Under the pieces are notes generated by a model that saw only the letters and a program-made list of their open reading frames with translations, ran no database searches and was not told the DNA's origin. From an uncultured Actinomycetes bacterium (GTDB lineage: Bacteria > Actinomycetota > Actinomycetes > Nanopelagicales > Nanopelagicaceae), in assembly GCA_903852955.1 (NCBI GenBank), contig CAINSH010000171.1:1-22062 (forward strand): a stretch of DNA of 22,062 nt. Reading direction: 5' to 3'. Below, piece by piece: positions 1 to 8,973 of the stretch (positions are counted from its first letter, which is position 1; every line of letters starts with the position of its first letter). Both the position numbers and the translations under genes were made by a program.

Positions 1-903
1 AACACAATTGCTGTTCGCGATGTTTCATTTGATGTTGCACCTGGCGAAGTTTTCGTAGTTATGGGACTTTCTGGTTCTGGAAAATCAACGTTAGTTCGCT
101 GCATGACACGCTTAATTGAACCTACTCAAGGATCGTTAACTCTTGAGGGTGAAGATATTTTGAAAGTTGATAACGCGCGTTTACGCGAACTCCGCAAGAC
201 CCGTTTTTCGATGGTCTTTCAGCACTTTGGTTTGCTGCCACATCGAAACGTAATCGACAATATTGCCTACTCATTAGAAATTAACGGCGTCAAAAAAGCC
301 GACCGCCATGCGCGAGCAAATGAAGTTATCGAACTCGTTGGCTTACAGGGTTATGCCCATGCTTATCCAGAACAACTTTCAGGCGGTATGCAACAGCGCG
401 TGGGATTAGCGCGGGCACTTGCGGTTGACCCTCAAGTTCTTTTCCTCGACGAACCCTTTTCAGCACTTGATCCATTGATTCGCCGTGATATGCAGCAAGA
501 AGTTATTCGTCTGCACCGCGAACTTGGCAAGACCATGGTCTTTATTACTCACGATTTATCTGAAGCAGTAAAAGTCGGCGACCGAATTGCAATCATGCGA
601 GATGGCGCGATTGTGCAGATTGGAACCCCTGAAGATCTCGTTGCTAATCCGGCCGATGAATACGTGGCTAACTTCGTTCGCGATATCGCAAAATCACATG
701 TCTTAACTTTGCGCCACCTTGCTCGGCCTGCCGAAACTGGTGAAGCTACCGATGGCCCAGAACTATCTGCCGACACCATTATTCGAGAAGCTGCGCAAGT
801 GATTTTGCAGTCCCACAAACCAGTGCGAGTGAACGATAAAGGTGTTGCACTAGGCATAGTTTCGAGCGAGGATGTTTTGCGGTTAATTTCTGGTGTGGCC
901 TAA
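1..903 (+). CDS. proV: Glycine betaine/proline ABC transporter ATP-binding protein (5' partial)
   Basis: This is the ATPase subunit of a quaternary-amine/proline importer. It hydrolyses ATP at the inner face of the membrane to drive the permease encoded next. The reading frame is open from base 1, so the true start lies upstream; 300 residues are visible. Walker A (GLSGSGKST) begins near visible residue 23. It is followed by the ABC signature LSGGMQQR, Walker B (VLFLDEP) and the H-loop histidine (FITHD). The long sequence between Walker A and the signature, with [11 protein letters not shown], is typical of ProV/OpuAA. After the ATPase core there is only about 60 residues of CBS-like sequence ending [14 protein letters not shown]. 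coli ProV has two CBS domains, so the osmosensing tail seems shortened. The stop codon shares its last A with the proW ATG (TAATG), implying translational coupling. The family is certain; betaine versus proline as substrate is inferred. Confidence 0.93.
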   Translation, partial: NTIAVRDVSFDVAPGEVFVVMGLSGSGKSTLVRCMTRLIEPTQGSLTLEGEDILKVDNARLRELRKTRFSMVFQHFGLLPHRNVIDNIAYSLEINGVKKADRHARANEVIELVGLQGYAHAYPEQLSGGMQQRVGLARALAVDPQVLFLDEPFSALDPLIRRDMQQEVIRLHRELGKTMVFITHDLSEAVKVGDRIAIMRDGAIVQIGTPEDLVANPADEYVANFVRDIAKSHVLTLRHLARPAETGEATDGPELSADTIIREAAQVILQSHKPVRVNDKGVALGIVSSEDVLRLISGVA

Positions 904-2831
904 TGAAAGTTCGTAAGTCCTATCTTTTATTAGGTTCGGTAACTATCTGGATTTTGTTAGCCAGGTTATTGCACGGTAAAAATACTTTGCAGCTAGATAC
1001 GTATGAAAATACTGCTTTCACAACTTTTGTTGGCGAAAAAGCTTTAGAGCTTCGCGGTAACCGCACTGGTAGCCCCGCATTTATTTACTTTTTCAATCCA
1101 ATTCGCGCAGTCATAGATGGTTTTGTGCAGTTCATTCGAAACATCATTGCAGTTCCTGCACCTAATTCAGTTATTCCGATTATCGGCTGGCTTGGAGTAG
1201 TTGGAATTGTGGCTTTTGTTGTCTTTGCCACAAGCCAGTGGAAAACCGCGCTTCTTGCTACTTCCTTGCTTTTAGCTTGCGGGGCGCTTGGAATGTGGCA
1301 GTTCACTATGGATTCAATCGCTATGACTTTAGCTGCCGTATTACTTTCGCTAGCAATCGGAATTCCACTTGGCATCTGGGCTGGATTATCTGATCGAGTT
1401 TTGAAAATATTGACACCGTTTTTAGATCTTGCCCAAATTCTGCCGACTTTGGTCTATATGGCACCGATTGCACTTGTCTTTATGATTGGTGCCGCTTCAG
1501 CCACGATTGCAACGATGATTTATGCAATTCCAATTTCGATTCGTATTACTTCTCATGCGATTAGAAATTTAAATCAATCACCGGTTGAAGCCTCTGAATC
1601 CATGGGTTCAACCAGAAAACAAACGTTGACCAAAGTTCAGATACCTATGGCCAAGCAGATGATTGTGCTTGGAATTAACCAAACAGTTATGGCCGCAGTT
1701 TCCTTTGTTGTGATCGCAGCCTTAATTGGCGCACCTGGATTAGGCAAGCCAGTTATTTCAGCTTTGATTATCCGAAATGTTGGCCAAGGCTTTGTAGCTG
1801 GTTTTGCCGTGGTTTTCTTAGCTATTTTGCTAGATCGCAGTACCAGCGCCGTAGCTAAAAAACAGGCCAGCTTTGTTCCAGCGACAGCTAAAGAGATCAT
1901 GCGTCGGCGCATCATCGTAGGTATCGCCGGTGCTGGTGCAGTGATTTCAGTATTTATGTCTCGCACAATGTTATGGGCGGCAGTTTGGCCAAAAGAAGTA
2001 ACTGTTGCGCCTCAGGTAGAACGCTTCACTAATAATGCAACCAACTGGATCCTAGATAATTTATATATCTTTACCGTTGGATTTAAGGATTTTATCTCCT
2101 ACTCAATTCTAAATCCTTTGGAATCTTTATTATCTGCATCGCCTTGGTATGTAACTGTTGCAATGATTGTTGCGCTTGCATTAATAATCGGTGGCGGGCG
2201 CACAGCCATATTAGCTTTTGTCTTGGCGATGGGAATAGTTCTTTCAGGTCTTTGGTATGAAGCCATGTTGACTTTGACTCAGACAATTGTTGGAACTTTG
2301 CTCACAATGATTGTTGGAATGGCTTTAGGAATTTGGACAGGCCGAAGTGATCGCGCCGAACGAGTATTGCGACCGTTTCTTGATGCTGGTCAGACACTTC
2401 CAGCTTTCGTGTATTTAGTTCCTATGCTTGGTTTATTTGGGCCAACCCGTTTTACTGCCATTGCAACTGGCATTGTTTACTCAATTCCTATCGTCGTAAA
2501 AATTGTTTGTGCAGGAATTCGAGCCGTTCCGCATGCTTTAGTAGAAGCGGCAACTGCTGCCGGTTCAACAACTCGCCAGATAATTACAAAGGTCCAGTTG
2601 CCTGCAGCTAAGAAAACTATTTTGCTAGCAACTAATCAAGGTTTGATTTACGTTTTAGCCGTGGTGGTAATTGGCGGATTCGTTGGATCTGGTGGTCTTG
2701 GTTACTTAGTAATCGTTGGAAATTCAAAACCAGAACTCCAAGGTAAAGGTTTGATTGCAGGCGCTGCAATTTTGTTACTTGGCGTTATTTTTGACCGGAT
2801 TATGCAGGCCGGCGCTCGACGCTCCTCCTAA
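903..2831 (+). CDS. proW: Glycine betaine/proline ABC transporter permease, tandem-duplicated (two permease domains in one chain)
   Basis: This is the membrane channel of the betaine-type importer, 642 residues, roughly twice the length of a single-domain permease. An N-terminal segment with hydrophobic helices (about residues 5-120) leads into permease domain 1 (about 130-315). A linker with helices follows (about 335-450), then permease domain 2 (about 450-635). Each domain carries its own EAA loop contacting the ATPase: EASESMGST near residue 229 and EAATAAGST near 549, 320 residues apart, almost exactly half the protein. Other matched pairs are GIPLGIWAGLSDR with GMALGIWTGRSDR, and KVQIPMAK with KVQLPAAK. 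The two halves would form a pseudo-dimer able to bind two ProV subunits. The start ATG overlaps the proV stop by one base. The family is clear; the fused duplication is read directly from the sequence. Confidence 0.93.
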   Translation: MKVRKSYLLLGSVTIWILLARLLHGKNTLQLDTYENTAFTTFVGEKALELRGNRTGSPAFIYFFNPIRAVIDGFVQFIRNIIAVPAPNSVIPIIGWLGVVGIVAFVVFATSQWKTALLATSLLLACGALGMWQFTMDSIAMTLAAVLLSLAIGIPLGIWAGLSDRVLKILTPFLDLAQILPTLVYMAPIALVFMIGAASATIATMIYAIPISIRITSHAIRNLNQSPVEASESMGSTRKQTLTKVQIPMAKQMIVLGINQTVMAAVSFVVIAALIGAPGLGKPVISALIIRNVGQGFVAGFAVVFLAILLDRSTSAVAKKQASFVPATAKEIMRRRIIVGIAGAGAVISVFMSRTMLWAAVWPKEVTVAPQVERFTNNATNWILDNLYIFTVGFKDFISYSILNPLESLLSASPWYVTVAMIVALALIIGGGRTAILAFVLAMGIVLSGLWYEAMLTLTQTIVGTLLTMIVGMALGIWTGRSDRAERVLRPFLDAGQTLPAFVYLVPMLGLFGPTRFTAIATGIVYSIPIVVKIVCAGIRAVPHALVEAATAAGSTTRQIITKVQLPAAKKTILLATNQGLIYVLAVVVIGGFVGSGGLGYLVIVGNSKPELQGKGLIAGAAILLLGVIFDRIMQAGARRSS

Positions 2832-2867
2832 AAATCGCAAAATAAGCCTGTCAAGTACTAGTAGTAG

Positions 2868-2893
2868 GCCCTTTGCCGCTCTAGGCTATGGGC
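2868..2893 (+). other. Imperfect hairpin between proW and proX
   Basis: GCCC (2868-2871) pairs with GGGC (2890-2893), and GCC (2875-2877) with GGC (2884-2886), separated by a small internal loop and closed by a six-base loop. No T-run follows, so it is not a standard terminator. It might stabilise a processed proX message or be chance. A TAnnnT hexamer (TAGGCT, 2882-2887) lies within it, so an internal promoter for proX is an alternative reading. Confidence 0.25.
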
Positions 2894-2909
2894 AAACATA
2901 AAACTCTTT

Positions 2910-2916
2910 AGGAGGG
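2910..2916 (+). promoter_or_regulatory. Strong ribosome binding site of proX
   Basis: AGGAGGG lies just before the proX ATG, with four bases from GGAGG to the start. It is among the clearest Shine-Dalgarno sequences in the window and fits the high expression usual for a binding protein relative to its transporter. Confidence 0.75.
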
Positions 2917-2919
2917 TTA

Positions 2920-3882
2920 ATGAAGTCACTATTTAGTCGTCGTTCGGCAGTAGTCACTGTCGTAATTGCAGCAGCACTTGTTTTGTCAGGTTGCAGCAAG
3001 AGCGTAAATGATTCTGCAGGCGGGGCCTCAGGAGATTGCGGCTCATATGCAATTGCAATGCACGCATGGGGCGGTTACACAGCTTCAGCACAAGTTGTTG
3101 CAGAAGTAGCTAAAAAAGAATTGGGTTGCACCATCACGCAGACAACTCTGGATGAGGGTCCAACAACGTATGACGCAATGGAAGCTGGAACAATCGACGT
3201 TGTAATCGAAGATTGGGGCGGCGGACGTTGGAAGGAATGGACTGATCGCGGCGCAGTTGTAGAAGCCGGACTAAACGGAAACGTTGGTCTCATCGGTATG
3301 TACGTAGCACCATGGATGGCTGAAAAGTATCCAGACATCACAGATTCAAAGAATCTAAACAAGTATGCAGATCTATTTAAGACTGCAGACTCAGCTGGCA
3401 AAGGTGCATGGTTTGAAGGCCCAGCTGGCTACACAACAATCGGTGAAAAGATGGTTTCTGCTAATAAGTTGAACTTTAAAGTTATCTTCTCTGGTTCAGA
3501 GGCAGCACTTGTTGACGGATTTACAAAGGCTGAAGCTAACAAAACTGCATTCATTGGTTATGCATGGCAACCATGGACTCTGTTTGCCAAGATTCCTAAC
3601 ATGGAATCAGGGCACGTTAAGTTCCCTGCCAATGACTGGAGTGATCCAGCAAAAGCAAGCGGCTTAACTGATTATCCAGAATCACCACTTGTTAAGCTGA
3701 TTTCTAAGAATCTCAATGATGCAAATGATGCATTTACATCATTGGTCAAGAACTTCAAGTGGACTAACGATGATCAAAATGGAGTAGCTGCTGATATTGA
3801 AGGCGGAATGACTCCAGAAGCAGCAGCCCAGAAGTGGATTGATGCTCATGCAGATGTCGTCGCAACTTGGCTAGGAAAGTAA
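2920..3882 (+). CDS. proX: Glycine betaine/proline ABC transporter substrate-binding lipoprotein
   Basis: This is the extracytoplasmic receptor that captures the substrate and delivers it to ProW; 320 residues. The N-terminus has an RR-containing basic region, a hydrophobic core and a lipobox ending LSGC with Cys25, so it should be a lipid-anchored protein on the outer face of the membrane. The body is of the OpuAC type. Early tryptophans and aromatics (AMHAWGGYT, then VVIEDWGGGRW, and APWMAEKYPD) are candidates for the aromatic cage that holds a quaternary ammonium group; the cage assignment is inference from the family. The C-terminal helical part ends VATWLGK. It lies 88 bases after proW and has its own strong ribosome binding site. 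A strong terminator follows, so proVWX is a complete transport operon apart from the missing 5' end of proV. Confidence 0.92.
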   Translation: MKSLFSRRSAVVTVVIAAALVLSGCSKSVNDSAGGASGDCGSYAIAMHAWGGYTASAQVVAEVAKKELGCTITQTTLDEGPTTYDAMEAGTIDVVIEDWGGGRWKEWTDRGAVVEAGLNGNVGLIGMYVAPWMAEKYPDITDSKNLNKYADLFKTADSAGKGAWFEGPAGYTTIGEKMVSANKLNFKVIFSGSEAALVDGFTKAEANKTAFIGYAWQPWTLFAKIPNMESGHVKFPANDWSDPAKASGLTDYPESPLVKLISKNLNDANDAFTSLVKNFKWTNDDQNGVAADIEGGMTPEAAAQKWIDAHADVVATWLGK

Positions 3883-3912
3883 TCAATTAAATAAGAAAGA
3901 AGTTATAGGGCA

Positions 3913-3957
3913 GGGCCTCAACTCGGTATAAATCACTGAGTTGGGGCCCGCTTTTAT
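3913..3957 (+). terminator. Rho-independent terminator after proX
   Basis: Bases 3913-3927 pair with 3935-3949 (core GGGCCTCAACTC against GAGTTGGGGCCC, with G-T wobbles), a stem of about 15 pairs around a seven-base loop. CGCTTTTATT follows. It ends the proVWX transcript just upstream of the next gene's promoter. Confidence 0.9.
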
Positions 3958-3960
3958 TAG

Positions 3961-3973
3961 TAGACTCGTGGGC
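3961..3973 (+). promoter_or_regulatory. Probable leaderless promoter of the GMC oxidoreductase gene
   Basis: TAGACT (3961-3966) is followed by seven bases and then ATG at 3974. No purine-rich ribosome binding site lies before the ATG, so transcription probably starts at or next to the start codon, as is common in Actinobacteria. The hexamer begins immediately after the proX terminator tail. Confidence 0.55.
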
Positions 3974-5620
3974 ATGAGTTCGCAATATGACTACATCATT
4001 GTTGGTGGTGGTTCTGCTGGCTGTGCTTTAGCAAATCGCTTAAGTGAAAATCCCAATCACAAAGTTTTAGTTTTGGAAGCTGGTCGACGTGACTGGATCT
4101 GGGATGTCTTTATCCATATGCCAGCAGCGTTAGCGTTTCCGATCGGCAGTAAGTATTACGACTGGATGTATGAATCCGAACCAGAACCATTTATGAATAA
4201 CCGTCGCATCTATCATGCGCGTGGAAAAGTCTTAGGTGGATCTTCTTCAATTAATGGACAGATCTGGCAACGTGGAAATCCAATGGATTACGAACGCTGG
4301 TCTAAAGATCAAGGTATGAGTAACTGGGATTACGCACACTGTCTTCCATATTTTAAGAAAATGGAAAACTGTTTAGCTGATCCACAATCTCCTTTCCGCG
4401 GAAACGACGGGCCACTTAAGTTAGAGCGTGGACCAAGCAAGGGACCACTATTCGCGGCATTTTTTAAAGCAACCGAGCAAGCTGGCTATCCACGTACCGA
4501 TGACGTCAACGGTTTTCGCCAAGAAGGTTTTGCCGCCTTTGATCGAAATGTTTATCGTGGCCGACGTTTAAGTGCGGCGCGTGCATATCTTTATCCAGTC
4601 TTAAAGCGTAAGAACTTAAGCCTTAAAACTCGAGCACATGTGACTAAAGTTTTATTCGATGGAACAACTGCAACTGGTGTTGAAGTCATGATTCGCGGCA
4701 AGAAGCACACGTTTACTTCACGCGAAGTTGTTTTATCTGGCGGTGCAATTAACACTCCACAAATCTTGCAATTATCAGGTGTTGGCAAGAAAGAAGATCT
4801 TGAAAAACTAGGCATCAATGTTGTTAAAGACTTACCTGGTGTTGGTGCAAACTTGCAAGATCATCTCGAAGTTTACGTTCAGTACAAGTGCAAGCAGCCG
4901 GTAACGCAGCAGCCAATTACTCAATTCTGGCGCCGCCCATTTATTGGCGCAGCTTGGCTATTTTTTAGAAAAGGTCCGGGAGCCACTAATCAATTTGAAG
5001 CCGGCGGCTTTACTCGCAGCAACAATGACGTGGCTTATCCCAACTTAATGTTCCACTTCTTACCCCTTGCTATTCGCTATGACGGAACGGGCGATACACG
5101 CGGACATGGCTACCAAGTCCACGTTGGCCCAATGTATTCAGATGCGCGCGGCTGGCTAAAGATTAAGAGCACTAATCCCTTTGAAAAGCCTGCGATTCAA
5201 TTTAACTATCTTTCAACAGATCAAGATCGCCGCGAATGGATTGAGGCGGTCAAGGTTGCTCGCACAATTTTGACTCAGCCTGCAATGCAAGATTTCAACG
5301 CAGGTGAATCATCACCGGGTGCATCAGTTTCAACTGATGAAGAAATCTTGAACTGGGTTCGAAAAGATGCCGAGACTGCGTTGCACCCATCATGCACAGC
5401 CAAGATGGGCACGGATCAAATGTCAGTGGTGGATCCACAGACTATGAAAGTCCATGGTGTTGAAGGTTTACGCGTTTGTGATGCTTCGGTTTTCCCTTAC
5501 GTCACTAATGGAAATATTTATGCACCCGTAATGATGGTTGCAGAAAAGGCTGCTGATTTAATTCTTGGTAAGCAACCATTGCCGGCCGAAAATATCGAGT
5601 TCTATCGCCATGCCAAGTGA
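3974..5620 (+). CDS. betA: GMC-family FAD oxidoreductase, choline dehydrogenase-like
   Basis: This flavoenzyme most likely oxidises an alcohol; choline to betaine aldehyde (and on to glycine betaine) is the best guess. The length, 548 residues, matches BetA. The ADP-binding fold opens the protein: GGGSAG at residues 11-16, with the ribose-binding acid in VLEAG (E35). GMC signature 1 is [17 protein letters not shown] and signature 2 is [16 protein letters not shown]. The C-terminal domain has the active-site His near residue 471 ([11 protein letters not shown]) and Asn near 512 ([20 protein letters not shown]). The start ATG at 3974 is chosen because the fold begins right after it; an upstream TTG in this frame would lie in the terminator. 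The neighbouring proVWX supports a betaine role. No betaine aldehyde dehydrogenase is present here, and other GMC alcohol substrates are possible. Confidence 0.82.
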   Translation: MSSQYDYIIVGGGSAGCALANRLSENPNHKVLVLEAGRRDWIWDVFIHMPAALAFPIGSKYYDWMYESEPEPFMNNRRIYHARGKVLGGSSSINGQIWQRGNPMDYERWSKDQGMSNWDYAHCLPYFKKMENCLADPQSPFRGNDGPLKLERGPSKGPLFAAFFKATEQAGYPRTDDVNGFRQEGFAAFDRNVYRGRRLSAARAYLYPVLKRKNLSLKTRAHVTKVLFDGTTATGVEVMIRGKKHTFTSREVVLSGGAINTPQILQLSGVGKKEDLEKLGINVVKDLPGVGANLQDHLEVYVQYKCKQPVTQQPITQFWRRPFIGAAWLFFRKGPGATNQFEAGGFTRSNNDVAYPNLMFHFLPLAIRYDGTGDTRGHGYQVHVGPMYSDARGWLKIKSTNPFEKPAIQFNYLSTDQDRREWIEAVKVARTILTQPAMQDFNAGESSPGASVSTDEEILNWVRKDAETALHPSCTAKMGTDQMSVVDPQTMKVHGVEGLRVCDASVFPYVTNGNIYAPVMMVAEKAADLILGKQPLPAENIEFYRHAK

Positions 5621-6440
5621 TGAGCTTGCACCCTCTTCAGTTGCACGGGTAAAGGTTCAAAAGACTGATTCGGATGTATCCTCTTCTGATTCGGTAGTTG
5701 TTGAAGAACCACTTGAAATCCGAATTAAGCGTGGCAGCACCGAAGATCAACTCGGCATAACTATGCGCACGCCAGGTGCCGACCTGGAACTTGCTGCAGG
5801 ATTTCTTTGGGGAGAAGGATTTCTAAAAACTCCTGATGAACTATTAACTGTAAAAGTTTGCGCCGATAAATCTTTAACTTTGCGCCAGCGGGCCAATATA
5901 GTTATTGCTGAAGTTGCCGAAAATAGCGCCGAATCTGTGCGCATCCTTGAAAGACGTTTCACGATTACTTCAGCATGTGGGGTATGTGGCTCTACAAATA
6001 TCAGCGACTTACATAAGCGCGGGGTAGAAAAAGTTAAACCGGCTCAACACAGCATTCAAGATCTAGCAAAGATGACGCAGTTACTTGATGGTCGCCAGAG
6101 AATTTTTGAAAAAACCGGGGGATTACATGCTGCAGCCTTAGTTAATCCGCAGGGTGAAGCCGTGTGGGTACGCGAGGATGTTGGCCGCCATAACGCAGTA
6201 GATAAAGTAATTGGTGCAGCTTTAATGGACAGAAAACTGCCGCTTTCGGATTGGACGCTTGTTGTGTCCGGCCGAGTTGGTTATGAACTTGTGCAAAAGG
6301 CGGTTTGTGCTGGTATTTCTGCATTAGTTGGCGTTAGCGCACCAACTTCACTTGCAGTTGATTTAGCTGGCGAATTTGGTTTAACACTTCTAGCTTTCGC
6401 GCGAAATGGCCAAGCAAAGCAGTACTTACCAAACTCGTAA
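5610..6440 (+). CDS. fdhD: Formate dehydrogenase accessory sulfurtransferase FdhD
   Basis: FdhD carries sulfur from a cysteine desulfurase to the molybdenum/tungsten cofactor of formate dehydrogenases, which need it for activity; it acts in the cytoplasm. From ATG 5610 it is 276 residues, a normal length. The persulfide-carrying motif CGVC is at residues 123-126 ([10 protein letters not shown]). Other family hallmarks are [39 protein letters not shown] and [13 protein letters not shown] near the C-terminus. The ATG overlaps the end of the GMC gene by 11 bases, so the two are probably cotranscribed and coupled. An in-frame TTG at 5565 would add 15 residues of poor quality. No formate dehydrogenase is present in the window, so its client is elsewhere. 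Confidence 0.93.
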   Translation: MPSDELAPSSVARVKVQKTDSDVSSSDSVVVEEPLEIRIKRGSTEDQLGITMRTPGADLELAAGFLWGEGFLKTPDELLTVKVCADKSLTLRQRANIVIAEVAENSAESVRILERRFTITSACGVCGSTNISDLHKRGVEKVKPAQHSIQDLAKMTQLLDGRQRIFEKTGGLHAAALVNPQGEAVWVREDVGRHNAVDKVIGAALMDRKLPLSDWTLVVSGRVGYELVQKAVCAGISALVGVSAPTSLAVDLAGEFGLTLLAFARNGQAKQYLPNS

Positions 6441-6453
6441 TCAATCCTGGTAG

Positions 6454-6465
6454 TACGCTTACTCA
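6454..6465 (+). promoter_or_regulatory. Probable leaderless promoter of the ureohydrolase gene
   Basis: TACGCT (6454-6459) is followed by six bases and the ATG at 6466, with no ribosome binding site. This matches the TAnnnT-N6/7-ATG layout seen at several other genes here. Confidence 0.5.
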
Positions 6466-7440
6466 ATGACTGAATCCAAAACACCACGAGTTATTAGTGG
6501 CGCAAATATTGGACAGGTAGATGCCACGAAAATGCCGAGGTACGGTGGCCTTTCTACCTTTGCACTTTTACCGCAGTTGATTGAAGTAACCAGTGCAGAT
6601 ATTGCGATTGTTGGAATTCCATTTGATAGTGGAGTTAGTTACCGCCCCGGTGCTCGTTTTGGCCCAGCACACGTACGTGAAGCTTCACGGTTGTTACGCC
6701 CATTTAACCCGGCCACTGGCACATCTCCATTTGCGTCCCAACAAGTTGTAGATGCAGGCGATTTTGCAGCTAACCCTTTTAATATTGAAGAGGCAATTAC
6801 AACTATTGAAAAAGATCACCGAGACTTATCAAATAAAGTTGACAAGATTTTAACGATTGGTGGAGACCACACAATTACTTTGCCTATTTTGCGCTCTCTT
6901 CACGCAAAACATGGTCAGATAAGTGTTATTCATTTTGATGCACATTTAGATACCTGGGATTCATATTTTGGCGCTGACTACACTCATGGAACTACCTTTA
7001 GGCGCGCATCTGAAGAAGGCTTGCTGGATCCAGAAGGTTGCATGCACATTGGAATTCGAGGACCTTTATATTCAGCCAAAGATTTAGTCGATGATAAAGC
7101 CATAGGTTTTCAAATCTTTTCTTCAATAGAGTTTCAGGATTTAGGCGTTGCCGAGGCGATTAAGAAAATGCTTGCCCGAGTGGGTGATCGCCCAACTTAT
7201 ATAAGTATTGATATCGATGTCCTAGATCCGGCCCATGCACCTGGTACTGGCACACCAGAAGCCGGTGGATTAACATCACGCGAATTATTAGCTGTAATCC
7301 GCGCTACTGAAGGATTACATGTTGTTGGCGCAGATATTGTGGAAGTTGCTCCGGCTTATGATCATGCCCAGATAACAGGTATTGCCGCGGCGCACGTCAT
7401 GTATGAATTAGTGTGTGCGTTGACCCCAAAAAACTCATAA
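6466..7440 (+). CDS. speB: Agmatinase/guanidinobutyrase-family ureohydrolase
   Basis: This is a dimanganese hydrolase that releases urea from a guanidino compound: agmatine to putrescine, or 4-guanidinobutanoate to GABA. It has 324 residues, a usual length. All metal ligands are visible: H135 in GGDHT, D158, H160 and D162 in FDAHLDTWD, and D249 and D251 in [10 protein letters not shown]293 follows in the IVEVAP motif. The N-terminal [14 protein letters not shown] and [20 protein letters not shown] segments fit the agmatinase/guanidinobutyrase branch rather than arginase. It stands 25 bases after fdhD and 90 before an NCS1 permease on the same strand. The nearby amine oxidase could in principle turn agmatine into 4-guanidinobutanal, which after oxidation would be a guanidinobutyrase substrate; this is inference. 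The fold and chemistry are firm; the exact substrate and the gene symbol are provisional. Confidence 0.88.
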   Translation: MTESKTPRVISGANIGQVDATKMPRYGGLSTFALLPQLIEVTSADIAIVGIPFDSGVSYRPGARFGPAHVREASRLLRPFNPATGTSPFASQQVVDAGDFAANPFNIEEAITTIEKDHRDLSNKVDKILTIGGDHTITLPILRSLHAKHGQISVIHFDAHLDTWDSYFGADYTHGTTFRRASEEGLLDPEGCMHIGIRGPLYSAKDLVDDKAIGFQIFSSIEFQDLGVAEAIKKMLARVGDRPTYISIDIDVLDPAHAPGTGTPEAGGLTSRELLAVIRATEGLHVVGADIVEVAPAYDHAQITGIAAAHVMYELVCALTPKNS

Positions 7441-7446
7441 AAAACC

Positions 7447-7477
7447 CGCTAGTAACCAAGATTTTCGGGGGCTAGCG
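7447..7477 (+). terminator. Weak hairpin after the ureohydrolase gene
   Basis: CGCTAG (7447-7452) pairs with CTAGCG (7472-7477) across a 19-base loop, followed by CCTTATCCTTTTA. The short stem and broken T-run suggest at most partial termination between the ureohydrolase and the NCS1 permease. Confidence 0.35.
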
Positions 7478-7492
7478 CCTTATCCTTTTAGC

Positions 7493-7524
7493 CATAATTC
7501 GGAAATTCCGAAGCATAAAAAGGA
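7493..7524 (+). promoter_or_regulatory. Promoter, palindromic operator candidate and ribosome binding site of the NCS1 permease
   Basis: A -10-like CATAAT (7493-7498) abuts a perfect inverted repeat TTCGGAA-A-TTCCGAA (7498-7512). AAAAGGAG (7517-7524) then serves as the ribosome binding site for ATG 7531. The palindrome would cover the transcription start, the usual position of a repressor operator. No clear -35 is visible and the binding regulator is unknown. Confidence 0.55.
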
Positions 7525-7530
7525 GTATGA

Positions 7531-8961
7531 ATGAGTTCAGCGGAGAAAGCACTCGCCCCTTCAGATGTAGAAACTCGAAGTGTTGACTGGGTGCCACACT
7601 CAGAGCGTTTTGGTAAAGCTCGAGATTTAGGAAACGTCTGGTTTGTAGGAAACGTTAACTTAACTGCAATGGCGACAGGTGTTGTTGCACTTTCGCTTGG
7701 TTCAAATCTCATTTGGACAATAATCGCAGTCGTACTCGGTTCACTTTTCGGAACTTTCTTTATGGCTTTTCACTCAGCGCAGGGTCCGCAACTTGGACTT
7801 CCGCAGCTAGTGCAATCCCGTGCACAGTTTGGTTATATCGGTGCAGCGTTAACCGTTTGGGTATTCGCCCTTGCTAACTACGTTGCCTATAACACTTCTG
7901 ATGCGATTCTGTCTGGTTCTGCAATGCACGAAATTTTCAAAATACCTGCTGAAGCAGGATTTTTTATTGCTGCAGCAATCGCAACAGTTATTGCAATCTA
8001 CGGTTATGCGCAGATTCACTTCGTTAACAAGTTGCTTTTCTGGCCTTCAATTATCGCACTTGCTGTAATGACAGTTGGTGTTGTTGTTCGAGGTAAATTC
8101 CCAGAGGGTGCTTTTGATCTCGGAACATTTAAGTTAGCTCCATTTATGACAGCGTTTGTAATCATTGCTGGCTTCCAACTTGGATGGGCTCCATATGTTT
8201 CTGACTACTCTCGTTATTTGCCAGGAAAAGTTGGAGTTCGTTCAACATTCTGGGCAACTTATCTAGCTAGCGGACTTTCAGGAGTATGGGTATTTGGACT
8301 AGGCGCACTTGCATCAGGTCCAGATGGAAACTTAACTCCAGTCCAAGCGTTTAAAGCTGTAGGAGATTCAATTTTTAGCGGCTTTGGAACAATTCTGCTC
8401 ATCATTTTGCTTCTTGGATTACTAATTGTCATGTCCGTAAATGCTTATGGTGGATCTCTCACTCTGATTTCCATGATGGACTCATTTAAGAAAGTAAATC
8501 CAACAAAGAAGCTACGCCTGATTGCACTTCTTGTTATGGGAGTTTCTGTATGGGGTATCGCACAGTTTGTTGGCGAAGCTCGCTTCAACTCTTTCTACGG
8601 AAATGCATTGGTGTTCTTGGCTTATCTATTTACTCCATGGACTGCTGTGAACTTAGTTGACTACTTCTTCGTTCGTAAAGGCGTTTATGTCATTGGAGAA
8701 ATTTTCAAGAAAGATGGCATCTATGGTCGTTGGGGATGGCGTGGAAATACTGCCTACATTGTCGGCTTTGTCTCCATGATTCCATTCTTTGTTACAACTC
8801 CATACGTTGGTCCTATTGCAAAGAGCCTTTCAAGCGTTGATTATTCACTCTTTGTGGGACTACCAGTGAGCGCAATTGTCTACTTGATTCTTGCACGTGG
8901 AATTGATCTAACTAAAGAAGCAAAAATGGCTTCTGATGAAGGCAATTTAACTGTTCACTAA
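7531..8961 (+). CDS. NCS1-family permease (purine/cytosine/allantoin/hydantoin type)
   Basis: This is a secondary transporter of the nucleobase:cation symporter-1 family, importing a nitrogen-rich heterocycle or related compound with H+ or Na+. It has 476 residues and about 12 hydrophobic helices spread evenly from residue 40 onward. Family marks are NVNLTAMATGVVALSLG in helix 1, the GLPQLVQSRAQFGYIGA segment typical of CodB/Fcy-type carriers, and AGFQLGWAPYVSDYSRYLP in the middle. The start ATG has a good ribosome binding site and a palindromic operator candidate in front. It follows the ureohydrolase and faces the amidohydrolase operon, so the imported compound may feed those enzymes. Substrate cannot be assigned: cytosine, purines, allantoin, hydantoins and others are all carried by this family. 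Confidence 0.88.
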   Translation: MSSAEKALAPSDVETRSVDWVPHSERFGKARDLGNVWFVGNVNLTAMATGVVALSLGSNLIWTIIAVVLGSLFGTFFMAFHSAQGPQLGLPQLVQSRAQFGYIGAALTVWVFALANYVAYNTSDAILSGSAMHEIFKIPAEAGFFIAAAIATVIAIYGYAQIHFVNKLLFWPSIIALAVMTVGVVVRGKFPEGAFDLGTFKLAPFMTAFVIIAGFQLGWAPYVSDYSRYLPGKVGVRSTFWATYLASGLSGVWVFGLGALASGPDGNLTPVQAFKAVGDSIFSGFGTILLIILLLGLLIVMSVNAYGGSLTLISMMDSFKKVNPTKKLRLIALLVMGVSVWGIAQFVGEARFNSFYGNALVFLAYLFTPWTAVNLVDYFFVRKGVYVIGEIFKKDGIYGRWGWRGNTAYIVGFVSMIPFFVTTPYVGPIAKSLSSVDYSLFVGLPVSAIVYLILARGIDLTKEAKMASDEGNLTVH

Positions 8962-8973
8962 TTAAAAGTAAAA

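Noticed and set aside
2854..2866. TACTAGTA palindrome between proW and proX as an operator
   Set aside because: Too short and AT-rich to support on its own; no promoter elements are well placed around it.
3941..3973. Upstream TTG start for the GMC oxidoreductase
   Set aside because: It would begin inside the proX terminator stem and adds residues before the nucleotide-binding fold; ATG 3974 is preferred.
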